DNA of 64,000 nt from Chloroflexota bacterium (GCA_030613785.1 JAUWLF010000006.1:1-64000), one strand, 5' to 3'; shown: positions 8,555 through 16,187, counted from the stretch's first letter. Notes: a model not told the origin generated them from the sequence alone. Program-made: numbers and translations.

Positions 8555-10012
8555 ATGAGCATCCGGAGATATTGTATAGGGGCTGTGGTCTTCTTGGCCC
8601 TTCTGTTGCTGACACAGTTGGTCACCTCACCGGCCCAGGCGCAAGAGAGCAATCCTGAAGGGTTAGTCTTCGACTGCCTAACGGATGCGGGCTACGACGT
8701 GATAGATGTCTATGGCGACGAGGATGCGGCCATGGTGTTGATGGAGATTGTGTCGGATGAATGGGATGAGGAGCTGCGGACCCAGATAGTCTGGGGCTGG
8801 TACTGTCTCTATCCTGCCTATGAGGACCCAGAGGTGTTGGTAACAGCCCTCGAATATGAAGCCCGGTATCTCCTGACCTTCTTCGTCGACAGGGGTGATT
8901 TCGGGGCCTGGCTGGACGGGGAGATGAGCGATAGCGAGTTCGTCTCAGCGTACACCTATGCGGTCTATGATGCTCAGATCGGAGACTGGATCAGCGAGAC
9001 TGACTTCATCCATATCTACTTCCCCGGGGCGGAGCCCGTCCTAGAGGAGGAGGGGTTGATTCCCAGAGTCGGCCAGCAGCCCGCGGAGCCAGCTTTCTCC
9101 GATGACTTCAGCCACGACGACAGCGGCTTAACGGCAGAAGAGGAAGATAACCGATACGACCTTGGTTATGTGAACGGGGAGTACCACATCAGTGTACTGG
9201 TGGAAAGCTTGGTCGTCTGGTCAGCCTACCCCGACATGGAGTTCGACGACTTCGCCGTTCAGGTCCAGGCTCGCCTGGTGGGAGGCTCCAGACAGGGGGA
9301 TTGCGGTCTGCTCATCCGCGTGGAACCGGATAACCACGAATTCTACCTCTTCGGCATCACCGCCGATGGCTACTACCAAATCTACAAGCGCTCAAGCGAC
9401 GGCTGGACCGAGCTTGTCGGCTGGAAGTGGTCGCGTGAGATCAACGGTGACGGGGAGTGGGACCTGCTGCGGGTCGAGGCTAGTGGCTCTACGATGTCCT
9501 TCCTGGTCAATGGTGAGCCCCTGGCTACAGTGGATGATGACTCCTTCAGCGCTGGTACGATAGCTCTCTACGCGCAGAATTACCAAGATTCGCACCTTCA
9601 TGTCGCCTTCGATAACCTGACCGTCTGGACCGAGGAGGCCCCTTCTGATGTGCGGACGGGGCCGGCCACCGGAGAGCGAGCCTTCGGCCCTATCACCTGG
9701 TACCGGTATCTGGGTGAGGACGGGGAGTGGCAAGACCCTGTCACCGAATATCCTGCTGGAGCCACGGTGCTCACCGCCGTCTGGGATTACGAGAATATGG
9801 AGGACGGGCTCAAGTGGGGCGACGCGTGGTTGTATGAGGGTGATGTTGTGCTTGATTCGAGAGATGAGTACGAGTGGGCAGGAGGGCAGACCGGAAGCGA
9901 GGCAAGCTGGATCTATTACGGGGGCGGCACCCCGCTGCCATCTGGCGAGTATGAGGTGAGGTTGTACATAGAGGGCGAACTCATGCAAAGCGCCAGCACC
10001 TGGGTCCGGTAG
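8555..10012 (+). CDS. Secreted protein with a concanavalin-like (LamG/DUF1080-type) domain
   Basis: The 485-residue product has a clear signal peptide, with cleavage predicted after Ala29 (SPAQA then QE). Residues 30-165 are acidic and of unknown fold. Residues about 185-365 carry the pattern of a jelly-roll carbohydrate-binding or glycoside-associated domain: FSDDF at the start, GxCGLLIRVEPDNHEFYLFGI, GEWDLLRVEASGSTMSFLVNG and a closing FDNLTVW. The C-terminal 110 residues look like a second beta domain. There are no recognisable catalytic residues. It follows the CHAT gene by 96 bases in the same direction but has its own promoter candidate. Envelope or extracellular binding function is inferred. 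Confidence 0.7.
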   Translation: MSIRRYCIGAVVFLALLLLTQLVTSPAQAQESNPEGLVFDCLTDAGYDVIDVYGDEDAAMVLMEIVSDEWDEELRTQIVWGWYCLYPAYEDPEVLVTALEYEARYLLTFFVDRGDFGAWLDGEMSDSEFVSAYTYAVYDAQIGDWISETDFIHIYFPGAEPVLEEEGLIPRVGQQPAEPAFSDDFSHDDSGLTAEEEDNRYDLGYVNGEYHISVLVESLVVWSAYPDMEFDDFAVQVQARLVGGSRQGDCGLLIRVEPDNHEFYLFGITADGYYQIYKRSSDGWTELVGWKWSREINGDGEWDLLRVEASGSTMSFLVNGEPLATVDDDSFSAGTIALYAQNYQDSHLHVAFDNLTVWTEEAPSDVRTGPATGERAFGPITWYRYLGEDGEWQDPVTEYPAGATVLTAVWDYENMEDGLKWGDAWLYEGDVVLDSRDEYEWAGGQTGSEASWIYYGGGTPLPSGEYEVRLYIEGELMQSASTWVR

Positions 10013-10025
10013 TTTACGAGAGACC

Positions 10026-10034
10026 TGGTATACT
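10026..10034 (+). promoter_or_regulatory. Extended -10 element before the DUF350 gene
   Basis: TGG directly followed by TATACT (10029-10034) forms an extended -10 element. No convincing -35 lies at the right distance. A ribosome site of the type GGAGG precedes the start codon at 10147. Confidence 0.35.
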
Positions 10035-10146
10035 GACGACTTGAGTCAATGGAGCATCGTCATTGTCAAGACGAAGGAGGTGAGGCTACGAGGAAGAAAT
10101 GGTTCAGGTAGTCGAGGTAGAATTCTAGAAAGGGAGGAGATTACAG

Positions 10147-10443
10147 ATGTTTGCTTTTCTATTGCCATTCCTGCAGGAGCCCCCACCGTTGCCCACAGCG
10201 GTGAGCACAACAGTTGATGTGAAGAGCTTCGTGTTGAACGCGCTCTTCGCCATCATCTGGGCCCTTGTGGCCGCCATCTGCTTCGCCATCATCATCCCCA
10301 TCGCGCTGAAGCTGTACAACCTGCTGACACCAGGGATTGATGAAATGGAGGAGTTGAAGAGCGGCAACGTGGCGGTGGCTATCGTCCTCTTCGGGTTCAT
10401 TCTGAGCATGACCCTGGTGGTGATCGCTATCTTCCTCAAGTGA
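10147..10443 (+). CDS. DUF350-family small membrane protein
   Basis: A 98-residue protein with two hydrophobic helices, about 33-57 and 74-96, separated by a short charged loop that contains the ELKSGNVAVA stretch typical of DUF350. The family's usual length is 60-130 residues, often as one or two copies of a two-helix unit. Function is unknown. Members are often found near envelope stress genes. A purine-rich ribosome site (gggaggag) lies eight bases upstream of the ATG. A strong hairpin terminator follows the stop codon. Confidence 0.72.
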   Translation: MFAFLLPFLQEPPPLPTAVSTTVDVKSFVLNALFAIIWALVAAICFAIIIPIALKLYNLLTPGIDEMEELKSGNVAVAIVLFGFILSMTLVVIAIFLK

Positions 10444-10479
10444 CGGGCTGTTCAGGCCCAGATGAGGAGCGCACTGCAA

Positions 10480-10510
10480 GCCACCCCGCTCAATCGGCGG
10501 GGTGGTCTGT
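10480..10510. terminator. Bidirectional intrinsic terminator
   Basis: A 9-base-pair GC-rich stem (10481-10489 with 10497-10505) closes a 7-base loop. It lies between the converging DUF350 gene and hemW and is followed on the plus strand by a T-rich run (tctgttctat). It can serve both directions. Confidence 0.7.
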
Positions 10511-10511
10511 T

Positions 10512-11651
10512 CTATCCTGGCAGGAATCTCTCGAAAACCTCATTTCCCAGCAGACGCCCGCGAGGCGTCAGTCCCACGCTCTTCGCGTTGACATCCAGAA
10601 GTCCTAGGTCAACCAATTCGCCTAGCTGCTCCCCGTACACGTCGACCAGCGGACGATGGAAGCGCTCCTCGAACTCGTTCCGGCACACCCCATTCAGGAG
10701 GCGCAATCCCATGATCATCGTCTCGCTCATCCCGGTTTCGGCATCGATCTCCTCGCTGCCGGCAACACAACTCTCTCCCCGGTCTATCAGGGCGACGTAT
10801 TCTTCAGGCCGGGTCACGTTGTGGTAGCGGCAGCCGGCGAAGTGGGAATGTGCTCCAGCCCCGAAGCCCAGATAGGGCGCATTTCGCCAGTAGGAGAGGT
10901 TGTGCTGACATTCGCGGTTGCTTCTTGCCCAGTTGGAGAGCTCGTAGTGGTCATAGCCGGCATCGGCCAGAGCGCCCTCTGCCCAGGTGTACATCTCCGC
11001 AGCTAGGTCGGGATCGGGACGGGCAAGCTCTCCACTTGAGATCATGCGCGCTAGCGGGGTGCCTTCCTCAACGGAGAGGCTGTAGAGCGATAGATGGTCT
11101 GGGTCGAGGGCCATGGCTGCGGAGATGTCAGCCTTCCATTCGTCGAGTGTCTGTGTGGGCAGGGAGTAGATCAGGTCTAGATTGATGTTCCGAAAGCCGG
11201 CCTTCCTCGCCAAGTAGTAGGTCTCCTCTGTCTCAGCGGCGGTATGCAACCGACCCAGCAATGCCAACTTCTGGTCAGCGAAGCTCTGCGCCCCGATGCT
11301 CAGGCGGTTGACACCCAGTGCTCTCAGGGCAGCAAGATAAGCGGCGTCCACGGTTCCCGGATTGGCTTCGACGCTGATCTCGGCATCGTCATCTACATCG
11401 AACTGCTCCTGACAGGACTCCAGCAACCTTGCCAGGAGTTCGACGTCCACCACAGTCGGGGTGCCGCCGCCCAGATAGACGGTGCTGACCTCTTGGCGGC
11501 CCAGCGTCTGGGCACACAAGGCCATCTCCCTCTGCAGAGCCGCCGTGTACGCCTCGTGCAAATGGTCCAGTCCGGCGTAGGAGTTGAAGGCGCAGTACCT
11601 GCACTTGGAGGCGCAAAAGGGAATGTGAATGTATACGCTTGCCTGGCTCAT
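10512..11651 (-). CDS. hemW: Radical SAM heme chaperone HemW
   Basis: The 379-residue protein begins with YIHIPFC and has the radical SAM cluster motif C13-x3-C17-x2-C20. The GGGTPT motif after it and ISVEANPG near residue 95 are those of the HemW/HemN group. Residues downstream (NRLSIGAQSF, HLSLYSL, YELSNWA, LSYWRN, GFGAGAHS) match HemW. The length is that of HemW rather than of the longer HemN. HemW binds heme and passes it to client proteins. It is not the oxygen-independent coproporphyrinogen oxidase, although often annotated as such. It lies downstream of yqeB with a 23-base gap, so both are probably co-transcribed. Confidence 0.9.
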   Translation of the reverse strand: MSQASVYIHIPFCASKCRYCAFNSYAGLDHLHEAYTAALQREMALCAQTLGRQEVSTVYLGGGTPTVVDVELLARLLESCQEQFDVDDDAEISVEANPGTVDAAYLAALRALGVNRLSIGAQSFADQKLALLGRLHTAAETEETYYLARKAGFRNINLDLIYSLPTQTLDEWKADISAAMALDPDHLSLYSLSVEEGTPLARMISSGELARPDPDLAAEMYTWAEGALADAGYDHYELSNWARSNRECQHNLSYWRNAPYLGFGAGAHSHFAGCRYHNVTRPEEYVALIDRGESCVAGSEEIDAETGMSETMIMGLRLLNGVCRNEFEERFHRPLVDVYGEQLGELVDLGLLDVNAKSVGLTPRGRLLGNEVFERFLPG

Positions 11652-11674
11652 GATGTGCCAGCTCCAGAGGGAGG

Positions 11675-12481
11675 CTACGCTGGTAGCCCGCGACGCAGGA
11701 ACAGAATCGCTTCCAAGACGCCGCCGCCGATGGCGAGGGCTTTGTCTGAAATCGTGAAGCAGTGTTCCCTCACGCCGCGAGGGTCGATGTCGCCGATTTT
11801 CATCCCCTGGCTCACCGTTAGCCCATCCGCGAGCAACCCCCTGATCACCCCGCTTATGCTGGCCACAACCGGCGACCGATCAACGTGGCCCACTGGCTCA
11901 CCCGCTTCCACCTCTTCGCCGATGCGCATTTTGGCTCGTAGGACGCCCTCAGAAGGTGCTCTAAGGACCCGTTCAGCGGTGTAGCCCATCACCGCTCCGG
12001 GGACGCCGGTGTCGGGTGCGGCGCTTCCTTCAAGGATCACCCTCCCCAGGAAGTGACCGCGCTTGGTTTCGATCACAGCGTGGACGTCAACTCCAGCCAC
12101 AAACCCCGGACCCAGTCCGATCACCGTGGGCGCGTCACTGATTTTGGTTCCCACGTTCCGCTTGGCCAGGATACCGTCCACCAGTACGTCCGGACGCCAC
12201 TCGCGGATGATTTCTCCTTCGGGATCAGCCATCACGGGCACTTCTCCTCTCCCTAGGGAGACCAGTGCCTGGTCCAGAGAAGCCACCCGGCGACCTACTA
12301 CACCTTCGAGCTCCACGACCCCCTCGTACATCGCCGCACCGAAGGAGACGGCCCGACGAATGACGGTCGGCTGTGGAAGCTCTGTCACCAGCACCCGCAT
12401 CCCTGAGCGATGCAGACGATAGACGACGCCGCTAGCTAGATCGCCTCCTCCCCTCACCAGCACGTTGATCTCTTCGGGCAA
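11675..12481 (-). CDS. yqeB: YqeB/EF2563-type molybdenum hydroxylase accessory protein
   Basis: A 268-residue protein starting from TTG at 12481, with a GGAGG ribosome site six bases before it. The N-terminal VLVRGGGDLASGVVYRLHRSG is a Rossmann-type nucleotide-binding segment characteristic of this family. The middle has DGILAKRN and IGLGPGF, and the C-terminus has a barrel-sandwich-like segment (APSEGVLRAKMRIGEEVEAG). The family is named for association with selenium-dependent molybdenum hydroxylases. No such hydroxylase or selenium gene lies nearby here, so the target is unknown. A molybdopterin enzyme of a different family is found at 23.9 kb. Confidence 0.8.
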   Translation of the reverse strand: MPEEINVLVRGGGDLASGVVYRLHRSGMRVLVTELPQPTVIRRAVSFGAAMYEGVVELEGVVGRRVASLDQALVSLGRGEVPVMADPEGEIIREWRPDVLVDGILAKRNVGTKISDAPTVIGLGPGFVAGVDVHAVIETKRGHFLGRVILEGSAAPDTGVPGAVMGYTAERVLRAPSEGVLRAKMRIGEEVEAGEPVGHVDRSPVVASISGVIRGLLADGLTVSQGMKIGDIDPRGVREHCFTISDKALAIGGGVLEAILFLRRGLPA

Positions 12482-12589
12482 TGTGGTCCTCCACAGGTTC
12501 TCTCAACGAGTTCCGGCTTTCACAACAGCATATTCTTGTAGGAGCGAGCCCACTGGTCTTCGAGCCACGGTGCTCGTCGAAGCAATCAC

Positions 12590-12595
12590 ATTATA
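12590..12595 (-). promoter_or_regulatory. Candidate -10 for yqeB-hemW
   Basis: Read on the minus strand this is a perfect TATAAT, about 105 bases upstream of the yqeB start. No good -35 hexamer sits at the expected distance, so only the -10 is supported. Confidence 0.35.
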
Positions 12596-12619
12596 GGTCA
12601 GCCAGGTCACCAGCGCCAT

Positions 12620-12648
12620 TGGACAACACCTCGGCAAGGGGCTATAAT
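12620..12648 (+). promoter_or_regulatory. Promoter for the NUDIX-LpdD-UbiX operon
   Basis: TGGACA at 12620-12625 and a perfect TATAAT at 12643-12648 are 17 bases apart. The start of transcription near 12655 lies about 27 bases before the NUDIX start codon. An open frame that extends further upstream (to 12481) runs through this promoter, so its N-terminal 67 codons are not translated from here. Confidence 0.65.
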
Positions 12649-12681
12649 CGGGCGACCCATTGTTCATCGCGGGAGGTTTGC

Positions 12682-13239
12682 ATGCCCGAACCCTGGCCCC
12701 TCATACGATCAACGCTCGACAAGTCCTGCTTCGCATTCTGCCTTCGCACCGATACAGTCCGTTGCCCCCAAAATGGTCAGGAATATGATTTCTATGTGCT
12801 GGAATCACGTGATTGGATCAACATCATCCCCTTAACGCCCGACGATCAAGTTGTCATGGTCAATCAATATCGTCATGGTACCCGTGAGATTTGCCTGGAG
12901 ATCCCTGGCGGCCTTCCTGAGCCAGGAGACACACCAGCAGATACCGCTCGGCGCGAACTGCTCGAAGAGACAGGCTACGAAGCGAAGGAGTTCATCTTCC
13001 TTGGTTCTGCATGTCCACAACCAGCGATTCTGAACAACCACTCCATCACCTACCTGGCCCGGGAAGTGCGCAAGACTCACGCACCCCAGTTAGACGAGAC
13101 CGAGGACATCGAGGTGGTCCTGGTGCCTCTGTCGGCTATTCCCGACATGATACGGGAAGGCGAGATCACGAATGCCATGGTCATACTGGCCTTCTACTGG
13201 TATTTCATGGGCAGCCAGAGTCCGGAACGGGCGCCCTAG
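12682..13239 (+). CDS. NUDIX hydrolase, ADP-ribose pyrophosphatase type
   Basis: A 185-residue protein. The start at 12682 is chosen because a GGGAGG ribosome site lies eight bases upstream and a good promoter lies just before it. The NUDIX box runs from the Gly-Gly of EIPGGLPEPG to RELLEETGY. The first acidic position of the box is Asp where Glu is usual, and the REx2EE helix is intact. The NQYRHG strand and EIPGG resemble ADP-ribose pyrophosphatases (NudF). The enzyme would cleave ADP-sugars or related nucleoside diphosphates. Its stop is immediately followed by the next start, so it is the first gene of a three-gene operon with an LpdD-like protein and UbiX. A specific role in prFMN metabolism cannot be claimed. 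Confidence 0.8.
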   Translation: MPEPWPLIRSTLDKSCFAFCLRTDTVRCPQNGQEYDFYVLESRDWINIIPLTPDDQVVMVNQYRHGTREICLEIPGGLPEPGDTPADTARRELLEETGYEAKEFIFLGSACPQPAILNNHSITYLAREVRKTHAPQLDETEDIEVVLVPLSAIPDMIREGEITNAMVILAFYWYFMGSQSPERAP

Positions 13240-13623
13240 ATGAAGGAATTCAGATTCTCAACTTCGGAAGGCGACTACACCATACACTCCTTTTCCATGC
13301 TCCTCGGAGACGATCTCCTAACCTGCATCTGGGGGGGCACGCAGCCGCATATTGGGGCCGTAGCGGTCGCCCTGCCGCGGCCGAGCATGGCTGATCCCAG
13401 CGTCACGAGTTCGACGTCGTCGGTGTTCACCTTTGTGGGACACAAGGAGGATGAAGTGGTCAAGATGGTCTCCGAGACACTGTCCGCCAGGTTGAACAGG
13501 AAGGTAGTCGCGGCGGCCGGGATTCACTGGGACCATCTCGACGAGGATGCTGTCACCCAGATCATGGAGAACTGCCGCGTCCTAGCAGAGAAGATAGGAG
13601 ATGTGGTGGAGAGGGAAGGATGA
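13240..13623 (+). CDS. LpdD-like/proteasome-assembly-chaperone-4-like protein
   Basis: This 127-residue protein has the features of the family that includes LpdD, a small subunit encoded beside gallate decarboxylase and UbiX homologues: IWGGTQPHIGAVAVALPR in the N-terminal half, VFTFVGHKEDEVVKMVSETLS in the middle, and a GIHWDHL near the C-terminus. LpdD-like proteins are thought to help deliver or mature the prenylated FMN cofactor. The gene starts directly after the NUDIX stop and overlaps ubiX by four bases, which fits that role. The assignment rests on residue pattern and context, without an alignment. Confidence 0.72.
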   Translation: MKEFRFSTSEGDYTIHSFSMLLGDDLLTCIWGGTQPHIGAVAVALPRPSMADPSVTSSTSSVFTFVGHKEDEVVKMVSETLSARLNRKVVAAAGIHWDHLDEDAVTQIMENCRVLAEKIGDVVEREG

Positions 13624-14189
13624 TGAGACTGATCGTCGGCATATCCGGGGCGTCAGCCGCCATCTACGGGATCAGGATCCTGGAAGCTTTGGGGCGCGCA
13701 GAAGTGGAGTGTCACCTCGTGATCAGTGGGCCGGCTCGAAAGATCATCCCGCTGGAGACCGACTATCAGGTTTCGGAGGTGGAAGCCCTAGCCGATCACG
13801 TTCATCCCATAGATGACGTCGGAGCAGCTATCGCCAGCGGTTCTTTCAAGACCGACGGCATGGTGATCATCCCTTGCTCGATCAAGACGCTCTCTGCTGT
13901 GGCCAACTCCTACAATGACAACCTTCTGGTTCGCGCGGCGGACGTGACGTTGAAAGAGAGAAGGCGACTGGTGCTGATGGTACGGGAAACGCCGCTGCAC
14001 AAGGGTCATCTCCGACTGATGCACACCGCTGCTGACATGGGAGCGGTGATCTATGTCCCCGTGCCGGCTTTCTACAGCATGCCCAAGACCATCGACGATC
14101 TCGTGAACCATAGCGTGGGGAAGATCCTCGATCTGTTCAACATCGAGCACAACTTGCTCAATCGCTGGCACGGGTTGGTAGAACCGTGA
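13620..14189 (+). CDS. ubiX: Flavin prenyltransferase UbiX
   Basis: UbiX joins dimethylallyl phosphate to FMN to give prenylated FMN, the cofactor of UbiD-type decarboxylases. The 189-residue sequence has the flavin-binding GISGASAAIYGIRIL start, the IIPCSIKTL segment with the Ser that contacts flavin phosphate, the LKERRRLVLMVRETPL stretch with the catalytic and phosphate-binding Arg/Lys/Glu, and the YVPVPAFYSMP helix near the C-terminus. Length is normal. The start is the ATG at 13620 (a second ATG follows at once), overlapping the LpdD-like gene. The UbiD-like enzyme that would use the cofactor is encoded 6.4 kb downstream on the same strand. Confidence 0.93.
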   Translation: MMRLIVGISGASAAIYGIRILEALGRAEVECHLVISGPARKIIPLETDYQVSEVEALADHVHPIDDVGAAIASGSFKTDGMVIIPCSIKTLSAVANSYNDNLLVRAADVTLKERRRLVLMVRETPLHKGHLRLMHTAADMGAVIYVPVPAFYSMPKTIDDLVNHSVGKILDLFNIEHNLLNRWHGLVEP

Positions 14190-14225
14190 TGCTGTGTGCT
14201 CAGGGGTGGGATTCGGTTCGATAGC

Positions 14226-14254
14226 TTGACAGGGAATCGAATCAAGGGTATAAT
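14226..14254 (+). promoter_or_regulatory. Consensus promoter of the ligase/UbiD cluster
   Basis: A perfect TTGACA (14226-14231) and a perfect TATAAT (14249-14254) are separated by 17 bases, the best promoter in the window. Transcription would start near 14261, leaving a leader of about 195 bases before the CoA ligase. Confidence 0.85.
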
Positions 14255-14260
14255 GTGTCT

Positions 14261-14456
14261 GAGTCGTACCGTTCGTTTGGGTCGCAGACAATCAGATAGG
14301 TACCTGACCTGTTCTGTGCGGAGTGAACCGGTGTTCTATCCCCCATCGGACGCCATCCTGAGAAGGGACTTCTAGCTGGCTAGCCACCGTCGTGTGGGCT
14401 AGCCAGTTCTTGTTTACGCGTCAAGAGAGAAAGACTACCGAAACAGGGGGTAAACT
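14261..14456 (+). promoter_or_regulatory. Structured 195-base leader with terminator-like hairpin
   Basis: The leader holds a small hairpin (arms 14361-14365 and 14369-14373) immediately followed by a 10-base-pair stem (14376-14385 with 14397-14406, loop 14386-14396) and then the T-rich stretch ttcttgttt. That layout is like an intrinsic terminator placed before the first gene, so transcription attenuation or a riboswitch-type control is possible. I do not recognise the upstream part as any named riboswitch or T-box. The ribosome site agggggt for the first gene lies outside the hairpin, at 14444-14450. Confidence 0.5.
14376..14415 (+). terminator. Leader hairpin resembling an attenuator
   Basis: Perfect 10-base-pair stem, 11-base loop, then a run with seven T in nine bases (ttcttgttt). 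It could instead end transcripts from the ubiX operon that read into this region, since ubiX stops only 187 bases upstream. Confidence 0.55.
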
Positions 14457-15800
14457 ATGGCACAAGTGAAAGGAGCGGACACATACTGGAATCCAGTGCT
14501 CGAAACCTTGCCCAGAGAGAAGCTCGTGGAACTGCAACTGAAGAAATTCAGGAAGATAGTTCGATGGGCCTATGACAACTCCAAGTTCCATCGTAGGCTG
14601 TATCAGGACGCTGGCCTGGAGCCGGGAGACATCCAGACTTGGGACGACGTAAGGAAGGTGCCCAAGGTGGAAAAGGCGATGATGCGCGAGATCCAGAGGA
14701 AAGATCCCTTCCCTTATGGCGATATGTTATGCGTGCCTCTGGAGAAAGTGACCGAATTCCACCAGACAAGTGGCACGACAGGTCAGCCGGTGTACCAACC
14801 CGATACGTGGCAAGACTGGGAGTGGTGGTCGGAGTCCTGGTCCTACATCATGTACGCCCAGGGCTTCAGAGATACGGATCGCATTTTCATTCCCTTCGGC
14901 TACAACATCTTCGTAGCCTACTGGGCCGGTCATTATGGCGGCGAGAAGATGGGCTGCGAGGTGGTGCCGGGCGGGGTGCTGGACACCGAGGCCCGTATCC
15001 TCAAGATGCAGGAACTGAATACCACCGCGCTGATGGCCACCCCCACATACGTGCTGGGCATGGCAGACAAGGCTCGGGCTATGGGCATAGATCCGGTCAA
15101 GGACCTCAGCGTCAGCAAGATCCTTTGTGCCGGGGAGCCTGGAGCCAGCATTCCTGCCACCAAGAAGAGGATGGAGGAGGCGTGGGGGGCCAAGGTATAC
15201 GACCACGTGGGAGCCACCGAGATCGGAGCGTGGGGGTATGAGTGCACAGCTCAGCCGGGCGGGCTGCACGTCAACGAGGCCCTATTCCTCGTGGAACTCG
15301 AAGACGTCGCGACCGGGGAGATCATAACCGAGCCGGGCAGGAGAGGTAAGCTCATCATGACCGCTCTGGATCGAGAGGCTCAGCCCTGCATCCGCTTCGA
15401 TTCCAAAGACGTGGCCGAGTGGGCTGAAGAACCATGTCCCTGCGGTCGCACTTTCCGCTGGATCAGAGGAGGTGTCGTGGGCCGAGCCGACGACATCACT
15501 AAGGTCAAGGGTGTCCTGCTTGCACCCTCGGCCATCGAGGAAGTAGTGAGGGGGTTCCCTGAATTGAGCGATGAGTTCGAGGTAGAGGTCACCAAGAAAG
15601 GCGACTTAGACGATATCACCTTGAAGATCGAACTGATGCCGGAAGAAGCCGGTAACCGGGAAGCTGTGGAAGCCAGGTTGGTAGATCAACTCAGATTGAA
15701 GACAAACCTGCGGTACAACATCGAGTTCCATGACTACGACACACTACCCAGATATACTCTCAAGGCCAAGCGATTCAAGGACCTGCGCCCCAAGCACTAG
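14457..15800 (+). CDS. PaaK-family aryl-CoA ligase (phenylacetate-CoA ligase-like)
   Basis: A 447-residue AMP-forming enzyme that would convert an aromatic or other carboxylic acid to its CoA thioester through an acyl-adenylate. The ATP-binding loop TSGTTGQP is at residues 104-111. The DHVGATEIGAWGYEC region provides the adenine-binding and metal-binding Glu. The C-terminal lid with KGVLLAPSAIEEVV and the final LPRYTLKAKR (a Lys-containing loop) are as in PaaK. A short Cys-x-Cys element (CPCGR) after the DVAEW motif is also common in the PaaK group. Length (about 430-450) fits. The substrate cannot be read from sequence. Its position ahead of PEP-synthase-like and UbiD genes suggests the acid made by that (de)carboxylation system. 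Confidence 0.85.
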   Translation: MAQVKGADTYWNPVLETLPREKLVELQLKKFRKIVRWAYDNSKFHRRLYQDAGLEPGDIQTWDDVRKVPKVEKAMMREIQRKDPFPYGDMLCVPLEKVTEFHQTSGTTGQPVYQPDTWQDWEWWSESWSYIMYAQGFRDTDRIFIPFGYNIFVAYWAGHYGGEKMGCEVVPGGVLDTEARILKMQELNTTALMATPTYVLGMADKARAMGIDPVKDLSVSKILCAGEPGASIPATKKRMEEAWGAKVYDHVGATEIGAWGYECTAQPGGLHVNEALFLVELEDVATGEIITEPGRRGKLIMTALDREAQPCIRFDSKDVAEWAEEPCPCGRTFRWIRGGVVGRADDITKVKGVLLAPSAIEEVVRGFPELSDEFEVEVTKKGDLDDITLKIELMPEEAGNREAVEARLVDQLRLKTNLRYNIEFHDYDTLPRYTLKAKRFKDLRPKH

Positions 15801-15814
15801 GAGGATAGGGACCT

Positions 15815-16003
15815 ATGAGCACTCAGGCGGACAAAGAGCTCTTCGAGGAACTGGATCGAAGGGTCCAGGCCATCAAGACGGCAGCTCAGGAGTTGCAGGA
15901 CCTCTCCGCTGGCATCCAGGCCGTGGACAGAAACGCAGACAGAATCCTGGCCAGCGTCAAGATGCTGGAGATAAACGTTACTGATGTGTTGGACATTCTA
16001 TGA
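15815..16003 (+). CDS. Small helical protein of unknown function
   Basis: The 62-residue product is predicted to be almost entirely alpha-helical, with heptad-like spacing of Leu, Ile and Val and no Cys. A clear ribosome site (aggagga) overlaps the end of the ligase gene, 15 bases before the ATG, and base composition is like that of the neighbours, so it is probably a real gene. It does not resemble the small subunits of phenylphosphate carboxylase as far as I can recall. A role as a coiled-coil subunit of one of the neighbouring enzymes is possible but unsupported. Confidence 0.6.
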   Translation: MSTQADKELFEELDRRVQAIKTAAQELQDLSAGIQAVDRNADRILASVKMLEINVTDVLDIL

Positions 16004-16038
16004 CGTTCATCTCGTGGTCAAGCTCCGTAAGGGTCGGA

Positions 16039-16053
16039 GGGTCACTGTGACCC
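16039..16053. promoter_or_regulatory. 15-base palindrome, operator-like
   Basis: Seven-base arms GGGTCAC and GTGACCC flank one central T, a perfect interrupted palindrome. It overlaps the position of a -35 element for the TACAAT at 16069-16074 (spacer 16). A repressor or activator of the membrane protein/PEP-synthase-like/UbiD genes could bind here. No regulator gene is visible nearby. Confidence 0.5.
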
Positions 16054-16074
16054 CGAGGGATGGGATGATACAAT
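16047..16074 (+). promoter_or_regulatory. Candidate internal promoter before the repeat membrane protein
   Basis: GTGACC (four of six matches) and TACAAT (five of six) with a 16-base spacer. The -35 lies inside the palindrome at 16039-16053. The start near 16081 would give a leader of about 107 bases. Confidence 0.4.
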
Positions 16075-16187
16075 CTGAAATGTAGTCAATCAGTTGGATC
16101 AAAGGAAAGGAGGCGATCTCCACGAGAGTATAGAACGCAGGGCCCCATCTGTCGATGTAGTTGGAGTATGGAGAAAGGAGTCAGCGG

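Noticed and set aside
10512-11651. Oxygen-independent coproporphyrinogen oxidase (HemN)
   Set aside because: The protein has the short length and CX3CX2C context of HemW and lacks the extra N-terminal and C-terminal features of HemN.
12481-12681. 67-residue N-terminal extension of the NUDIX protein
   Set aside because: The extension spans the promoter at 12620-12648 and has no similarity to the family.
14261-14456. T-box, TPP riboswitch or ANTAR target RNA in the leader
   Set aside because: The T-box core sequence is absent. A CTGAGA occurs but without the other TPP elements. The hairpin loops are three and eleven bases instead of six.
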